Translations under genes and position numbers: made by a program
The notes under the pieces: generated by a model
Told to the model about the DNA's origin: nothing
Databases searched by the model: none
Seen by the model: only the letters and a program-made list of their open reading frames with translations
In this document: in pieces, positions 1 through 8,101 of the stretch
How the letters are laid out: every line of letters starts with the position of its first letter
How positions within the stretch are numbered: position 1 is the first letter of the stretch
Assembly (NCBI RefSeq): GCF_021800405.1
Contig: NZ_CP084550.1
Location: 3,286,001 to 3,350,000, forward strand
Direction: 5' to 3'
Length of the DNA stretch: 64,000 bases
DNA from: Arthrobacter sp. FW306-07-I
Lineage (GTDB): Bacteria; Actinomycetota; Actinomycetes; Actinomycetales; Micrococcaceae

Positions 1-121
1 CTTCCAAGGAATCTCTCTGGGGTGCCCGATCACCCTTCCAGCCGGTTCCTACCGGAAGCCATCAATTGGATGAACTCATGGTGAACCGCCCGTGACCTGC
101 AGGAACGTTGCCAATCCCGCC

Positions 122-181
122 ATCGATTGCTGAGTAACTGCCGTTTAGGCCGCTCTAAACGGCAGTTACGGAGCAATCGAT
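122..181. terminator. Long palindrome at the 3' end of menC, probable terminator
   Basis: Arms ATCGATTGCT (122-131) and AGCAATCGAT (172-181) pair perfectly. Inside them GTAACTGCCGTTTA (134-147) pairs with its complement at 156-169. Only a 2-base mismatch separates the two stem blocks, and the loop is 8 bases. The last codons and stop of menC lie inside the right arm. No T-run follows on the minus strand, so a terminator role is inferred from position and stem strength; it could instead be a processing or repeat element. Confidence 0.6.
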
Positions 182-1206
182 GGGGCGAGGAGGGCGTGGA
201 CCCGGCGGAGCCGATCCAGCCACCAGTCCCGGCGTTCCGCGGAAGCCGCAAACCGCTCAAGCAGCTCCGCGTCGGCGGCCACGTCGCGGAGGCGGATGGC
301 GCCGTCGTCGGCCACCAAGGGATCCAGGGTGACGTCCGATTCGAACAGGGACACCGTCCCCAGGCCGCAGGCGTAGGGCAGCTCCGGCAGGGCGGCGGCG
401 AGCGCCAGCCCCGCGCGGATGCCCACGGAGGTGTCCAGAGCGGAGCTGACGACGGCGGGAAGCCCGGCCTGTGCCACGATGTCCAGGGCGCGGCGTACTC
501 CCCCGAGCGGTGCCACCTTGACCACGATCAGGTCCGCGGCGCCGGCGCGGGCCACGCGGAGGGGGTCGGTTTCCTTCCGCACGCTTTCATCTGCCGCGAT
601 GAGCACAGGAGTCCCCGCGTCCCCCAGCCGCGACCGGACCTCGGCCAGGCCCTCGATGGACGGCACCGGCTGCTCGGCGTATTCCAGCCCCACGGGCGCC
701 AGCCGGGTCAGCGCCTCCACGGCGCCGGGCACATCCCACCCTCCGTTGGCGTCCACTCGGACGGCGGCATCCGGCAAGGCGGCGCGGACGGCGTGAAGCC
801 GGGCGACGTCGTCGTCCAATGTCTGCCCCTGCTCCGCCACCTTGACCTTGACTGCGTCCACCCGGCCGAACCGGGCCAGGACGTCCGGCACCCGGTCCGC
901 GGAAACGGCGGGCACGGTGGCGTTGACGGGAATGCTATGCCGCAGCGCAGGGGGGAAGCCCTCCCACCCGGCCTCGATCGCGGCGGCCAGCCAGCGGGAC
1001 GCCTCGGCGTCGCCGTACTCAGGGAAGGCGCAGAACTCGCCCCAGCCCACGGGACCCCGGAGCAGGAGCGATTCGCGCTGCATAATGCCACGGAACTTCA
1101 CCCGCATGGGCAGGCTCACCACATGGGCACCCGCCAGCAGTTCTTCCAGCGGAGGAACTTTTTCGGGGAGGGCGGCGGGGGCTGGCGGGAGACCGGGGAG
1201 GGGCAT
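166..1206 (-). CDS. menC: o-Succinylbenzoate synthase
   Basis: An enolase-superfamily enzyme that dehydrates SHCHC to o-succinylbenzoate in cytoplasmic menaquinone biosynthesis. The 346 residues fit the actinobacterial MenC size. Visible catalytic features are the KxK pair (K120, K122), the metal ligands D152 (VDANGGW), E178 (EYAEQP) and D206 (AADES), and the second catalytic lysine K230 (VVKVAPLGG). The capping domain occupies roughly residues 20-95 and the barrel follows. It is the first gene seen on the minus strand and runs 36 bases downstream of the Nramp-like gene, so they may be co-transcribed. Its stop codon lies inside a long palindrome. Family assignment is secure; dipeptide epimerases are the main alternative in this superfamily. 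Confidence 0.9.
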   Translation of the reverse strand: MPLPGLPPAPAALPEKVPPLEELLAGAHVVSLPMRVKFRGIMQRESLLLRGPVGWGEFCAFPEYGDAEASRWLAAAIEAGWEGFPPALRHSIPVNATVPAVSADRVPDVLARFGRVDAVKVKVAEQGQTLDDDVARLHAVRAALPDAAVRVDANGGWDVPGAVEALTRLAPVGLEYAEQPVPSIEGLAEVRSRLGDAGTPVLIAADESVRKETDPLRVARAGAADLIVVKVAPLGGVRRALDIVAQAGLPAVVSSALDTSVGIRAGLALAAALPELPYACGLGTVSLFESDVTLDPLVADDGAIRLRDVAADAELLERFAASAERRDWWLDRLRRVHALLAPSIAP

Positions 1207-1241
1207 GCGGTTTACTGTACGCGGGCAGGGGCAACTCCCCG

Positions 1242-2594
1242 TCAGGCTCCGGTAAGGGTGGTCCAGACGCCGATGCCTCCGGCCACGACCATGACGGCGG
1301 CAGTGAACCAGCCGAGCGTGGCGGCGAGCCGGCCGTTGGCGTAGTTGCCCATGATGGCTTTGTCCCGGGAGATGAGCATGGTGACCACCAGGAACGGGGC
1401 GGCCGCAATGCCGTTGACGGTGGCGCTGAAAACCAGGAGCCCGATGGGGTCGGCGGAGAAAAAGCTGATGAGGACGCCGGCAATGATTCCGACCCCCAGC
1501 AGCGTGTAGAACAACGGGGCACGCCGCGGGCTCAGGTCCAGGCCCCAGTCCTTGCCGAGCAGGCCGGTGAGTCCCGCTGCACCGGACGCGGCGAGTACTG
1601 GGACCCCCAGGATGCCGGTGCCGATGAATCCGGCGGCAAACAGGAACGTGGCGGCCGGCCCCACCACGGGCTCCAGGGCCTTGGCAACATCGGCCGCGGT
1701 GTTCACGTCCGTGCCGTCCTTGCCCAGGGTTGCCGCCGTGGCCGCCATGATTGAGAACATCACCAGGACGGAGAAGACCATGCCAATGAACACGTCGGCG
1801 CGGGCCTTCCGGAGGGTGTGGGCGGCGGCAGCCGCGTCCGGACGGTCCTTCAGTCCCACCGCCTCGTCACCGCCGTGCTCCTCGGCGCGCAATTCCTGGA
1901 CCCTGTGCGCACTCTGCCAGAAGAACAGGTAGGGCGAGATGGTGGTGCCCAGCACGGCGACGATCAGGCCGAGGTATTCGGGGGCGAAGCTGAACTTCAT
2001 TCCCAGCATGCCTTCCAACACGTCCGGCCAGTCGACATTGGCAACGAACAGGACCGCAACGTACGCCAGCAGCGTAAGGCACAACCACTTGAAGACCTTC
2101 GCAATGACGGCAAACGATCCGCTCATGAGCGCGACGGCAATGCCTAAGCCCGCAAGCGCGCTCCACAGGTGGTCCGGGCCCGCACCGAGCATCTGCATGC
2201 CCTGCCCGATCGCCATCAGGTCCGCGGCGGCGTTGAGGATGTTGCCCACCAGCAGGGCAACGATCAGGATGCCGATCACCACCCGGGGACGGCGGGAGAA
2301 CTTGCGGCGGGCCAGCCAGCCCAGGCTTTCCCCGGTGGCCAGTGCGGTGCGGTCGCAGATCTCCTGCACGGCCATCATCATGGGCAGCGTGACCGGCGCG
2401 GTCCACAGCATGCCGTTGGAAAAGGTGGCACCGGCTTTTGCATACGTGGCAATCCCTGAGGGGTCATCGTCCGCGGCACCTGTGACCAGGCCCGGGCCCA
2501 GCAGCGCCCCAAAGCGGCGCAGCAAGGACTTTTGCCGAGCGCCAGCTGCCGTGTCTTCAACCTGGGGCCGTCCGCTCGTTTGAGCCTTGCTCAT
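1242..2594 (-). CDS. Nramp-family divalent metal transporter, non-canonical
   Basis: An integral membrane protein of 450 residues with about eleven hydrophobic segments, alignable to the Nramp/SLC11 fold. The first segment carries DDDPSGIATY where classical MntH proteins have DPGN, and the sixth-helix region reads TTISPYLFF where they have the MPH motif. The usual manganese/iron-coordinating Asn and Met are therefore not seen. The substrate cannot be given: it may be a related group handling Mg2+ or another cation. I chose the ATG at 2594 because GGAG lies about 8 bases upstream; an in-frame start 21 bases earlier lacks this. A 14-base palindrome sits 45 bases upstream of the start. The next gene upstream is corA, another divalent cation transporter. 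Confidence 0.82.
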   Translation of the reverse strand: MSKAQTSGRPQVEDTAAGARQKSLLRRFGALLGPGLVTGAADDDPSGIATYAKAGATFSNGMLWTAPVTLPMMMAVQEICDRTALATGESLGWLARRKFSRRPRVVIGILIVALLVGNILNAAADLMAIGQGMQMLGAGPDHLWSALAGLGIAVALMSGSFAVIAKVFKWLCLTLLAYVAVLFVANVDWPDVLEGMLGMKFSFAPEYLGLIVAVLGTTISPYLFFWQSAHRVQELRAEEHGGDEAVGLKDRPDAAAAAHTLRKARADVFIGMVFSVLVMFSIMAATAATLGKDGTDVNTAADVAKALEPVVGPAATFLFAAGFIGTGILGVPVLAASGAAGLTGLLGKDWGLDLSPRRAPLFYTLLGVGIIAGVLISFFSADPIGLLVFSATVNGIAAAPFLVVTMLISRDKAIMGNYANGRLAATLGWFTAAVMVVAGGIGVWTTLTGA

Positions 2595-2638
2595 ACAGTT
2601 TTCTCCACTCACCATCGACCGCTAAGCCGCCCAACTGC

Positions 2639-2652
2639 TAAGCAGGCTTAGG
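2639..2652. promoter_or_regulatory. Palindrome upstream of the Nramp-like gene, possible operator
   Basis: CTAAGCAGGCTTAG is a perfect inverted repeat in the short gap between corA and the Nramp-like gene. It lies 45 bases upstream of the latter's start codon, where a metal-responsive repressor such as a DtxR/MntR-family protein might bind. It could equally be part of a corA terminator. Confidence 0.3.
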
Positions 2653-2706
2653 ATTCAGAGGCAATGGTAGGGCATGAAGCTGGGAGCAGCGGTCGCGTGG
2701 AGGCGC

Positions 2707-3723
2707 TCAGATCCACTTGTTGTGCTTGAACGCGAGGTAGAGGACCAGGCCCATGGCCACCATCAGGCCCAGCGCGTAGGGGTAGCCGTACGTCCACGCC
2801 AGCTCGGGCATGTTGGTGAAGTTCATGCCGTAGATAGAGGCCACCAGGGTGGGCGCGAACAGGATGGCGGCCCAGGACGAGATGCGCTTGACCTGCTCGT
2901 TCTGTTCCAGGCTGGACTCGGTCATGCGCTGCATTTCATCGTTTTGCCGCTGGGCCACCAGGGCTGCGTTGACCGCGAGGGCGTTCTGAAGCAGGGCCCG
3001 GAAGGAAGCCACCCGCTCGTTGAGCCGCAGCACGTGATCCAGGACGTCGCGCAGATGGTCCTGCAGGACTTCCCCCGGCGGCCGCTCAGGGGTCCCCGCC
3101 ATGAGTTGGCGAAGGATTCCGGCCAACGGGCTGGTGGCGCGCTGGAAGATGATTACCTGCCGGGAGAGCTCGTAGATCCTCCGCGAAACCTCCGGGTCGG
3201 CGCCAAAGAGGTCATCCTCAATTTCGTCGATATCGTTCTCCAAGCCGGCAGCCACAGGCTCATACTCGTCCACCACCTGGTCCAGGATGCCGTACAGCAC
3301 GGCGTCGGGGCCCAGGGCAAGGAACTCCGGCATGGACTCCATGCGGCGGCGCACCTTTGCCAGGTCCGGGGACTCGGCGTGCCTGACGGTCACCACGTAC
3401 TCGTCACCGACAAAAACGTGGATCTCGCCGAAGTCCACCTTTTCCACGTCGTCCCGGTACCGCGCCGGCCGGAGCACCAGGAACAGGCAGCCGCCGTAAT
3501 GCTCCAGCTTGGCCCGCTGGTGGCCGGAGAGCGCGTCCTCGATGGCGAGCTGGTTGAGGTCGAATTCCTCGCCGACGGACTGCAGTTCCTCCGCGTCCGG
3601 CCGGTACAGGCCGATCCATGCCATCCCCTGTCGCTGCCGCAGGAGAAAGTAGGTTTCATCAAGGTCTTCGGGGTCCTCGGTGCGGAGTCCGTTTACGTAG
3701 ACGGCGTTGTCAATGATGGTCAC
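2707..3723 (-). CDS. corA: CorA-family magnesium/cobalt channel
   Basis: A 338-residue protein with the expected CorA layout. A soluble N-terminal domain of about 280 residues is followed by two C-terminal transmembrane helices. The signature GMN is at 299-301 (SIYGMNFTNMPEL) at the end of the first helix. It is predicted to form a pentameric channel for Mg2+/Co2+ uptake. The GTG start overlaps the stop of the GbsR/MarR-type gene by four bases (GTGA), implying translational coupling to the ABC exporter block upstream. That is an unusual location for a housekeeping magnesium channel. The length and motif leave little doubt about family; the ion actually carried is inferred. Confidence 0.92.
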   Translation of the reverse strand: MTIIDNAVYVNGLRTEDPEDLDETYFLLRQRQGMAWIGLYRPDAEELQSVGEEFDLNQLAIEDALSGHQRAKLEHYGGCLFLVLRPARYRDDVEKVDFGEIHVFVGDEYVVTVRHAESPDLAKVRRRMESMPEFLALGPDAVLYGILDQVVDEYEPVAAGLENDIDEIEDDLFGADPEVSRRIYELSRQVIIFQRATSPLAGILRQLMAGTPERPPGEVLQDHLRDVLDHVLRLNERVASFRALLQNALAVNAALVAQRQNDEMQRMTESSLEQNEQVKRISSWAAILFAPTLVASIYGMNFTNMPELAWTYGYPYALGLMVAMGLVLYLAFKHNKWI

Positions 3724-4214
3724 GGGTGGGCCTCCCGCTCGCGCTCCCAGTCATCCAGCAGCGCGGGCATCCGCGAGTTGAGGAACCGGTAGAACCGGGC
3801 CATCTCCGCTACCCGCGCCCGCGCGGCAGATCCCTCCGGGAGGGTTTCCGCCGTGGCATCGGTGAGTGCTGCCAGCTTCTCGTAAACGGTGCTGTTCCGC
3901 ATCGACGCCACGTACCACTCATCGGTATGGAGGGCGTAGAGGTCCCGGCGGCTGCCGGGCTGCGAGATCCGGTGGACGAAGCCCACGGTCTGCAGGTACC
4001 GCACCGCCCCCGAGACCGCTGCGGCACTGGCGCCCAGCCGCTCCGAGAGCTCTGCGGCGGTGAGGCTTCCCTGTTCCGAGGAAACCAGCGCCAACAAGGT
4101 CCGCGCCGGCATCTTGGGGAACCCGGCCGCGGCGAAGGCGGCCGCGGTCCTTTCGGCAGCCGCGACCGTCAGTTCCGGGGTTTGCGCATGAGCCACGCCC
4201 ATGTCAGTGCTCAC
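3720..4214 (-). CDS. GbsR/MarR-family transcriptional regulator
   Basis: A winged-helix regulator of 164 residues. The reading LTAAELSERLGASAAAVSGA is a typical helix-turn-helix, followed by a wing and a helical C-terminal dimerisation region, as in GbsR/MarR proteins found beside ABC exporters. I start it at the GTG at 4214 because that codon overlaps the stop of the upstream permease (GTGA), matching the coupling seen again with corA downstream. An ATG 78 bases further upstream lies inside the permease gene and is less likely. It probably controls the ABC exporter operon in which it sits. Confidence 0.82.
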   Translation of the reverse strand: MSTDMGVAHAQTPELTVAAAERTAAAFAAAGFPKMPARTLLALVSSEQGSLTAAELSERLGASAAAVSGAVRYLQTVGFVHRISQPGSRRDLYALHTDEWYVASMRNSTVYEKLAALTDATAETLPEGSAARARVAEMARFYRFLNSRMPALLDDWEREREAHP

Positions 4215-5833
4215 GCCGAACCCACCTCCCGCCGCCGCATTACCGAGACCGCCAGCACGGCTGCAACCGCGGCGATCAAGAGCATCCACCATGCGCCGCT
4301 CCAGTCCGTGGTGTCGCCGTGAGGAACCGGGGTGTGGGCGAATGGCGACAGGTCACGCAGGGCCTGATCAATCCCCAACATGGCGCCCAGGATGCCGAGC
4401 ACCACGCCCAGGGCCAGCAGCGCCCAGCTGGCGGCGATGGTCGCTGCCGGCCACAGGACGAACACCAGCGCTGGAACGGAAAGGTAGATCAGGGCCGCCG
4501 GCAGCTGGGCCAGGGCGGTTTGCCAGAGGGCATCGGCGGGCATCGAGGTATCGCCGGAGCCGGTCAATGTTGCCCAGGCCCCCACACCTGCCAGGCCCAC
4601 CACCAATACCACGGCCGCCGCCCCCAGCAGCAGGTAACCGGCCAGCCACCGGACCCGGCCCACGGGAGCGGACAGCAGCAGTTCGGCCGTCCCGGCCGCT
4701 TCCTCCTGCCGCAGCCTGATCACGGCCTGGAGCGCACACGCCGCCGCCAGGACCCCGGCCATCGAGAAGAGCACCGAGACCATGAGCTGGGTGAGCGAGG
4801 TGCCCTGGGACTGGAGCATGGCCCGCAGCATGGCGGTGATGTTGGTATCAGGGGTATCGACGGCGGCAATCGCCTTTCCGAGCGAGCCCGCCAGCAGGCC
4901 CAGGGCCAAGCCGCTGAGTCCCCAGCCGATAATCGATCCGGACTGCAGCCGCAGCGCCAGGGCCACCGGGCTCCGCAGCCCGGGCCGGGCTGCGGCGCGT
5001 CCCGGCCGTGTTCCCCACACGCTTGCCCCGCTGTCCCGCGTGCGGAGGATCAGCCAGGCGACTGCAAAGCAGGCGACGGCGAGGCCCACCGGCAGCACCA
5101 GCGGCCAGGTGCGGTTTCCCGAGAAAGCGTACGTCTGCTGGCCCCAGCCAATGGGTGAGAACCAGCTGGCGGACCCTTCCGTCATGGTGGTCCCGTCGGC
5201 ACCGGGGGTCCCCGTGGCATCGCCGATCCCACGCAGGACGTAGGCCAGGACAACCAGTGCGGCGGACACGCCGTTCGCGCCGCGGGACGTCGGCATGAAC
5301 TGGGCCACCAGCAGGCCCAGGGCAAGGAAGGCGAGCCCGACGGCGCCCGTTGCGGCTCCGGCGGTCAGGGAACCTTGCGCGTCCAGGCCCTGGGAGGCGA
5401 ACCCTGCGAACACCGCCAGTGCCACGAGGATGTTCGCCGTGATGCCGTGCAGCAGGGTGGCGATGTTGGGCAGCAGGCGGCCGGCAGGCGTGGCGGCGAC
5501 CAGTTCGGCAGTGCCGGTTTCCTCATCGGCACGCGTGTGGCGCACCGCCAGGAACGTGCTCATCAGCCCGGTCAGCAGGGCCAGGAACGCGTAGATCAGG
5601 AAGAACGTGAACGCCCCCTGGTCCGCACCGCGGGGTAGGCCGCGCAGCATCAGGATGGCGGGAGTGGCGATGGCCACCTGCAGGATCTCGGTGCGGCTCA
5701 CCACACTGCCGTACGTCTGTGTGACGGCGGCCGCTGCAAACAGGGCGAAGGCCCCGATGGCCACCACCCAGCTTAGGAGCTGCCAGCGGTCCCGCCGCAG
5801 CCGCTGGCCCAAGAGGACCAGAAAGACTTCCAT
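4211..5833 (-). CDS. ABC exporter permease (multi-domain membrane subunit)
   Basis: A 540-residue hydrophobic protein with about twelve predicted membrane helices arranged as two halves. Each half resembles an ABC-2-type exporter permease, with the repeated LLSAPVGR/LVAATPAGR-like cytoplasmic segment (EETGTAELVAATPAGR and EEAAGTAELLLSAPVGR). This is the partner of the ATPase gene directly upstream: stop and start are separated by one base (TGACATG). Such pairs usually export drugs or amphipathic compounds. I use the ATG at 5833; a longer frame runs into the ATPase gene. The substrate is unknown. Confidence 0.87.
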   Translation of the reverse strand: MEVFLVLLGQRLRRDRWQLLSWVVAIGAFALFAAAAVTQTYGSVVSRTEILQVAIATPAILMLRGLPRGADQGAFTFFLIYAFLALLTGLMSTFLAVRHTRADEETGTAELVAATPAGRLLPNIATLLHGITANILVALAVFAGFASQGLDAQGSLTAGAATGAVGLAFLALGLLVAQFMPTSRGANGVSAALVVLAYVLRGIGDATGTPGADGTTMTEGSASWFSPIGWGQQTYAFSGNRTWPLVLPVGLAVACFAVAWLILRTRDSGASVWGTRPGRAAARPGLRSPVALALRLQSGSIIGWGLSGLALGLLAGSLGKAIAAVDTPDTNITAMLRAMLQSQGTSLTQLMVSVLFSMAGVLAAACALQAVIRLRQEEAAGTAELLLSAPVGRVRWLAGYLLLGAAAVVLVVGLAGVGAWATLTGSGDTSMPADALWQTALAQLPAALIYLSVPALVFVLWPAATIAASWALLALGVVLGILGAMLGIDQALRDLSPFAHTPVPHGDTTDWSGAWWMLLIAAVAAVLAVSVMRRREVGSA

Positions 5834-5834
5834 G

Positions 5835-6818
5835 TCAGCTCCGTCCCCTCGCACCCAGCAGGTGCCGCCGGGAACCGTAGCCAGCGGAAGCCGGAGCATC
5901 CGGCTCCGGGGCAGCAGCGGTATCCCCGTAGTGCCGCAGGAACAGCTCCTCCAGCGACGGCGGGACAATCGTCAGGCCCTGCACGCCCAGCGCGCCCAAT
6001 GCGGGAAGCACCTCCGCTATCCGGTCAGCGTCGGCGCTGAACCGGACCCGGCCGGCGTCCACCGTAAGGTCGTGCACCGCGCCGAGCCGGGACAGGGCTT
6101 CCGCGTCCAAACCGTCCGCAGCGAAGGAAACCTCGGACCTGGTGAGGTGCCGCAGGGACTCCAGCGTGCCGCCGTCGACGATTTTTCCGGCGCGGATGAT
6201 GCTCACCCGGTGGCACAGCACCTCCACCTCGGAGAGGATGTGGCTGGACAGCAGCACCGTTGCGCCGCGGTCGACGGCGGCCAGCAGCTCCCTGCGGAAG
6301 ACCTCCTCCATGAGCGGGTCCAGGCCGCTGGTGGGCTCGTCCAGCAGGTAGAGCTCGGCTTCAGTGGCGAGGGCCGCGATCAGGGCGACTTTTTGCCGGT
6401 TGCCCTTGGAGTAGGCGCGCCCCTTCCGGGCCGGATCAAAGTCGAACACCTGGCACAGGCGGTCCTTCCGGCGGCGGTAGGCCTCGCCGTCCGCCGTGCC
6501 GCCGCGCAGCCGGGACAGCAAATCGATGGTCTCGCCGCCGGACAGGTTGGGCCAGAGCCGGACGTCGCCGGGAACGTAGGCGAGGCGCCGGTGCAATTCT
6601 GCGGCCTGAGTCCAGGGTTCGAGGCCCAGAACCGTGGCGGCGCCGGAAGTTGCCCGGGCCAGGCCCAGGAGGACGCGCAGGGTAGTGGACTTCCCGGCGC
6701 CGTTGGGGCCAAGGAAGCCGTGGATCTCCCCGTGCTGGACTTCGAGGTCCAGGCCGTCCAGGGCCCTGACCCGGCCGAAGTGCTTATGCAGGTTCGCTGT
6801 CTGGACAACGGTGTTCAT
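5835..6818 (-). CDS. ABC exporter ATPase
   Basis: A 327-residue ATP-binding subunit. Walker A GPNGAGKST is at 37-45, and Walker B with the catalytic Glu is LYLLDEPTSGLD at about 156-167. The signature is the variant YSKGNRQK (136-143) instead of LSGGQ, a form common in multidrug/antibiotic ABC-2 exporters. The C-terminal 90 residues form the accessory region typical of this type. It is the first gene of a four-gene minus-strand block (ATPase, permease, regulator, corA) with 1-base or overlapping junctions. A divergent MFS gene begins 53 bases away. Confidence 0.9.
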   Translation of the reverse strand: MNTVVQTANLHKHFGRVRALDGLDLEVQHGEIHGFLGPNGAGKSTTLRVLLGLARATSGAATVLGLEPWTQAAELHRRLAYVPGDVRLWPNLSGGETIDLLSRLRGGTADGEAYRRRKDRLCQVFDFDPARKGRAYSKGNRQKVALIAALATEAELYLLDEPTSGLDPLMEEVFRRELLAAVDRGATVLLSSHILSEVEVLCHRVSIIRAGKIVDGGTLESLRHLTRSEVSFAADGLDAEALSRLGAVHDLTVDAGRVRFSADADRIAEVLPALGALGVQGLTIVPPSLEELFLRHYGDTAAAPEPDAPASAGYGSRRHLLGARGRS

Positions 6819-6827
6819 GCTTCAAGT

Positions 6828-6835
6828 CTTCGAAG
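6828..6835. promoter_or_regulatory. Small palindrome in the ABC/MFS divergent promoter region
   Basis: Only 53 bases separate the ABC ATPase start from the divergent MFS start. This interval contains CTTCGAAG and AT-rich sequence, unusual for the local GC content. Both transcripts must initiate here. The site is a plausible target for the GbsR/MarR regulator of the operon, but the match is short and could be chance. Confidence 0.25.
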
Positions 6836-6871
6836 TTTTCACAAGTTTATGAAGGCACTAAAGTCCCAACT

Positions 6872-8065
6872 ATGAGCCCCGACAAGCCCCTGTCCACCGG
6901 GCACGCCACCCGCACGGCAACGGCACCTCTTTACGCCGCCGGGTTCGTCACCGCTTTCGGCGCCCACAGCATCGCGGCAGGACTCGGTTCGCAAAGCGGG
7001 AACATCGGCCTGACGCTGCTGAACCTCGGCATCCTGCTGGCCCTCTATGACGTGGCCGAAGTCTTCCTCAAGCCCGTGTTCGGAGCGCTCAGCGACCGGA
7101 TCGGGGCCAAGCCTGTCATCGTCGGCGGACTCTTCGCCTTCGCCGCCCTGTCCCTCATCGGTTTGGGAGCAGCGGACCCGTTGATCCTTGCCCTGGCCAG
7201 GCTGGGACAGGGCGCTGCGGCATCTGCCTTCTCGCCGGCGTCGTCCGCCATGGTGGCAAGGATGGCCCGCGGCGGCAAGGCGGGCACCTACTTTGGCCGG
7301 TACGGGTCCTGGAAGAGCCTGGGCTACATTATCGGGCCGCCGCTGGGCGCGGGCCTGATCCTTGCCGGCGGGTTTCCGCTGCTGTTCGGAACGCTCTCAG
7401 CGCTGGCCGCCGTGACCGCCGTGTGGGTGCTGGTGTCCGCGCCGCATTTGGCGCCGCTGCCGCGGAAGCGGTACACGGTGATGGACCTGGCCCGGCAGGT
7501 CGGCGAGCGCCGTTTCCTGGTGCCCACGCTGGTGCTGGCCGCAGCAACCGGCGCGCTGGGTGCCGCCGTCGGATTCATCCCCGCCCTGGCCACCCGCCAT
7601 GGCATGGACGCATTCGCGGGCACGGCCGCGGTGAGCGTGGTGGCGCTGGGCTCGGTACTCACCCAACCCTGGATCGGAAGGCTGCGGGACCGCAACGCCA
7701 TCACGGACAACAGGGGCACGACGACGGGCCTGCTGCTGATTGCCGCGGGCATCGGTCTGGTGGCGGCGGCCCCGGGTGTGGTCACCATCTTCGTGGCCGC
7801 GGCCTGCATTGGGACAGGCATCGGCGCGGTGACCCCCTTGGGTTTCGCGCATCTGGCCGACACCACCCCGCCGGAGCGGATGGGCCGGACCATGGGTTCG
7901 GCCGAACTGGGACGGGAGCTGGGCGACGCCGGCGGCCCGCTGCTGGTGGGCGGCATCGCCATGGCCACGGCGCTGCCGTTCGGGCTGGGCGCGCTGGCGC
8001 TGTTGGTGGCCGCGGCGGGCATCCCCCGGCTGGACCCGGTCAAACCCGCCGCGCCCACCTCCTGA
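6872..8065 (+). CDS. MFS transporter
   Basis: A 397-residue protein with about twelve predicted membrane helices. The MFS motif A is visible between helices 2 and 3 (GALSDRIGAKPVI), with a second related loop near the middle (GRLRDRN). It is a drug/metabolite exporter-type protein by overall layout. It is divergent from the ABC exporter operon and shares its 53-base promoter region, suggesting common regulation and possibly a shared detoxification role. No clear Shine-Dalgarno precedes the ATG, so translation may be from a short-leader or leaderless transcript. The substrate is unknown. Confidence 0.87.
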   Translation: MSPDKPLSTGHATRTATAPLYAAGFVTAFGAHSIAAGLGSQSGNIGLTLLNLGILLALYDVAEVFLKPVFGALSDRIGAKPVIVGGLFAFAALSLIGLGAADPLILALARLGQGAAASAFSPASSAMVARMARGGKAGTYFGRYGSWKSLGYIIGPPLGAGLILAGGFPLLFGTLSALAAVTAVWVLVSAPHLAPLPRKRYTVMDLARQVGERRFLVPTLVLAAATGALGAAVGFIPALATRHGMDAFAGTAAVSVVALGSVLTQPWIGRLRDRNAITDNRGTTTGLLLIAAGIGLVAAAPGVVTIFVAAACIGTGIGAVTPLGFAHLADTTPPERMGRTMGSAELGRELGDAGGPLLVGGIAMATALPFGLGALALLVAAAGIPRLDPVKPAAPTS

Positions 8066-8101
8066 GCGGCCGTCCAGCTTTTTGTGTCACCCTTAACCGC
8101 G

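Noticed and set aside
127..1344. Long open frame of 405 codons on the plus strand opposite menC
   Set aside because: It is antisense to a gene with all menC active-site residues; its protein is Arg/Gly/His-rich low-complexity sequence, a GC-rich shadow.
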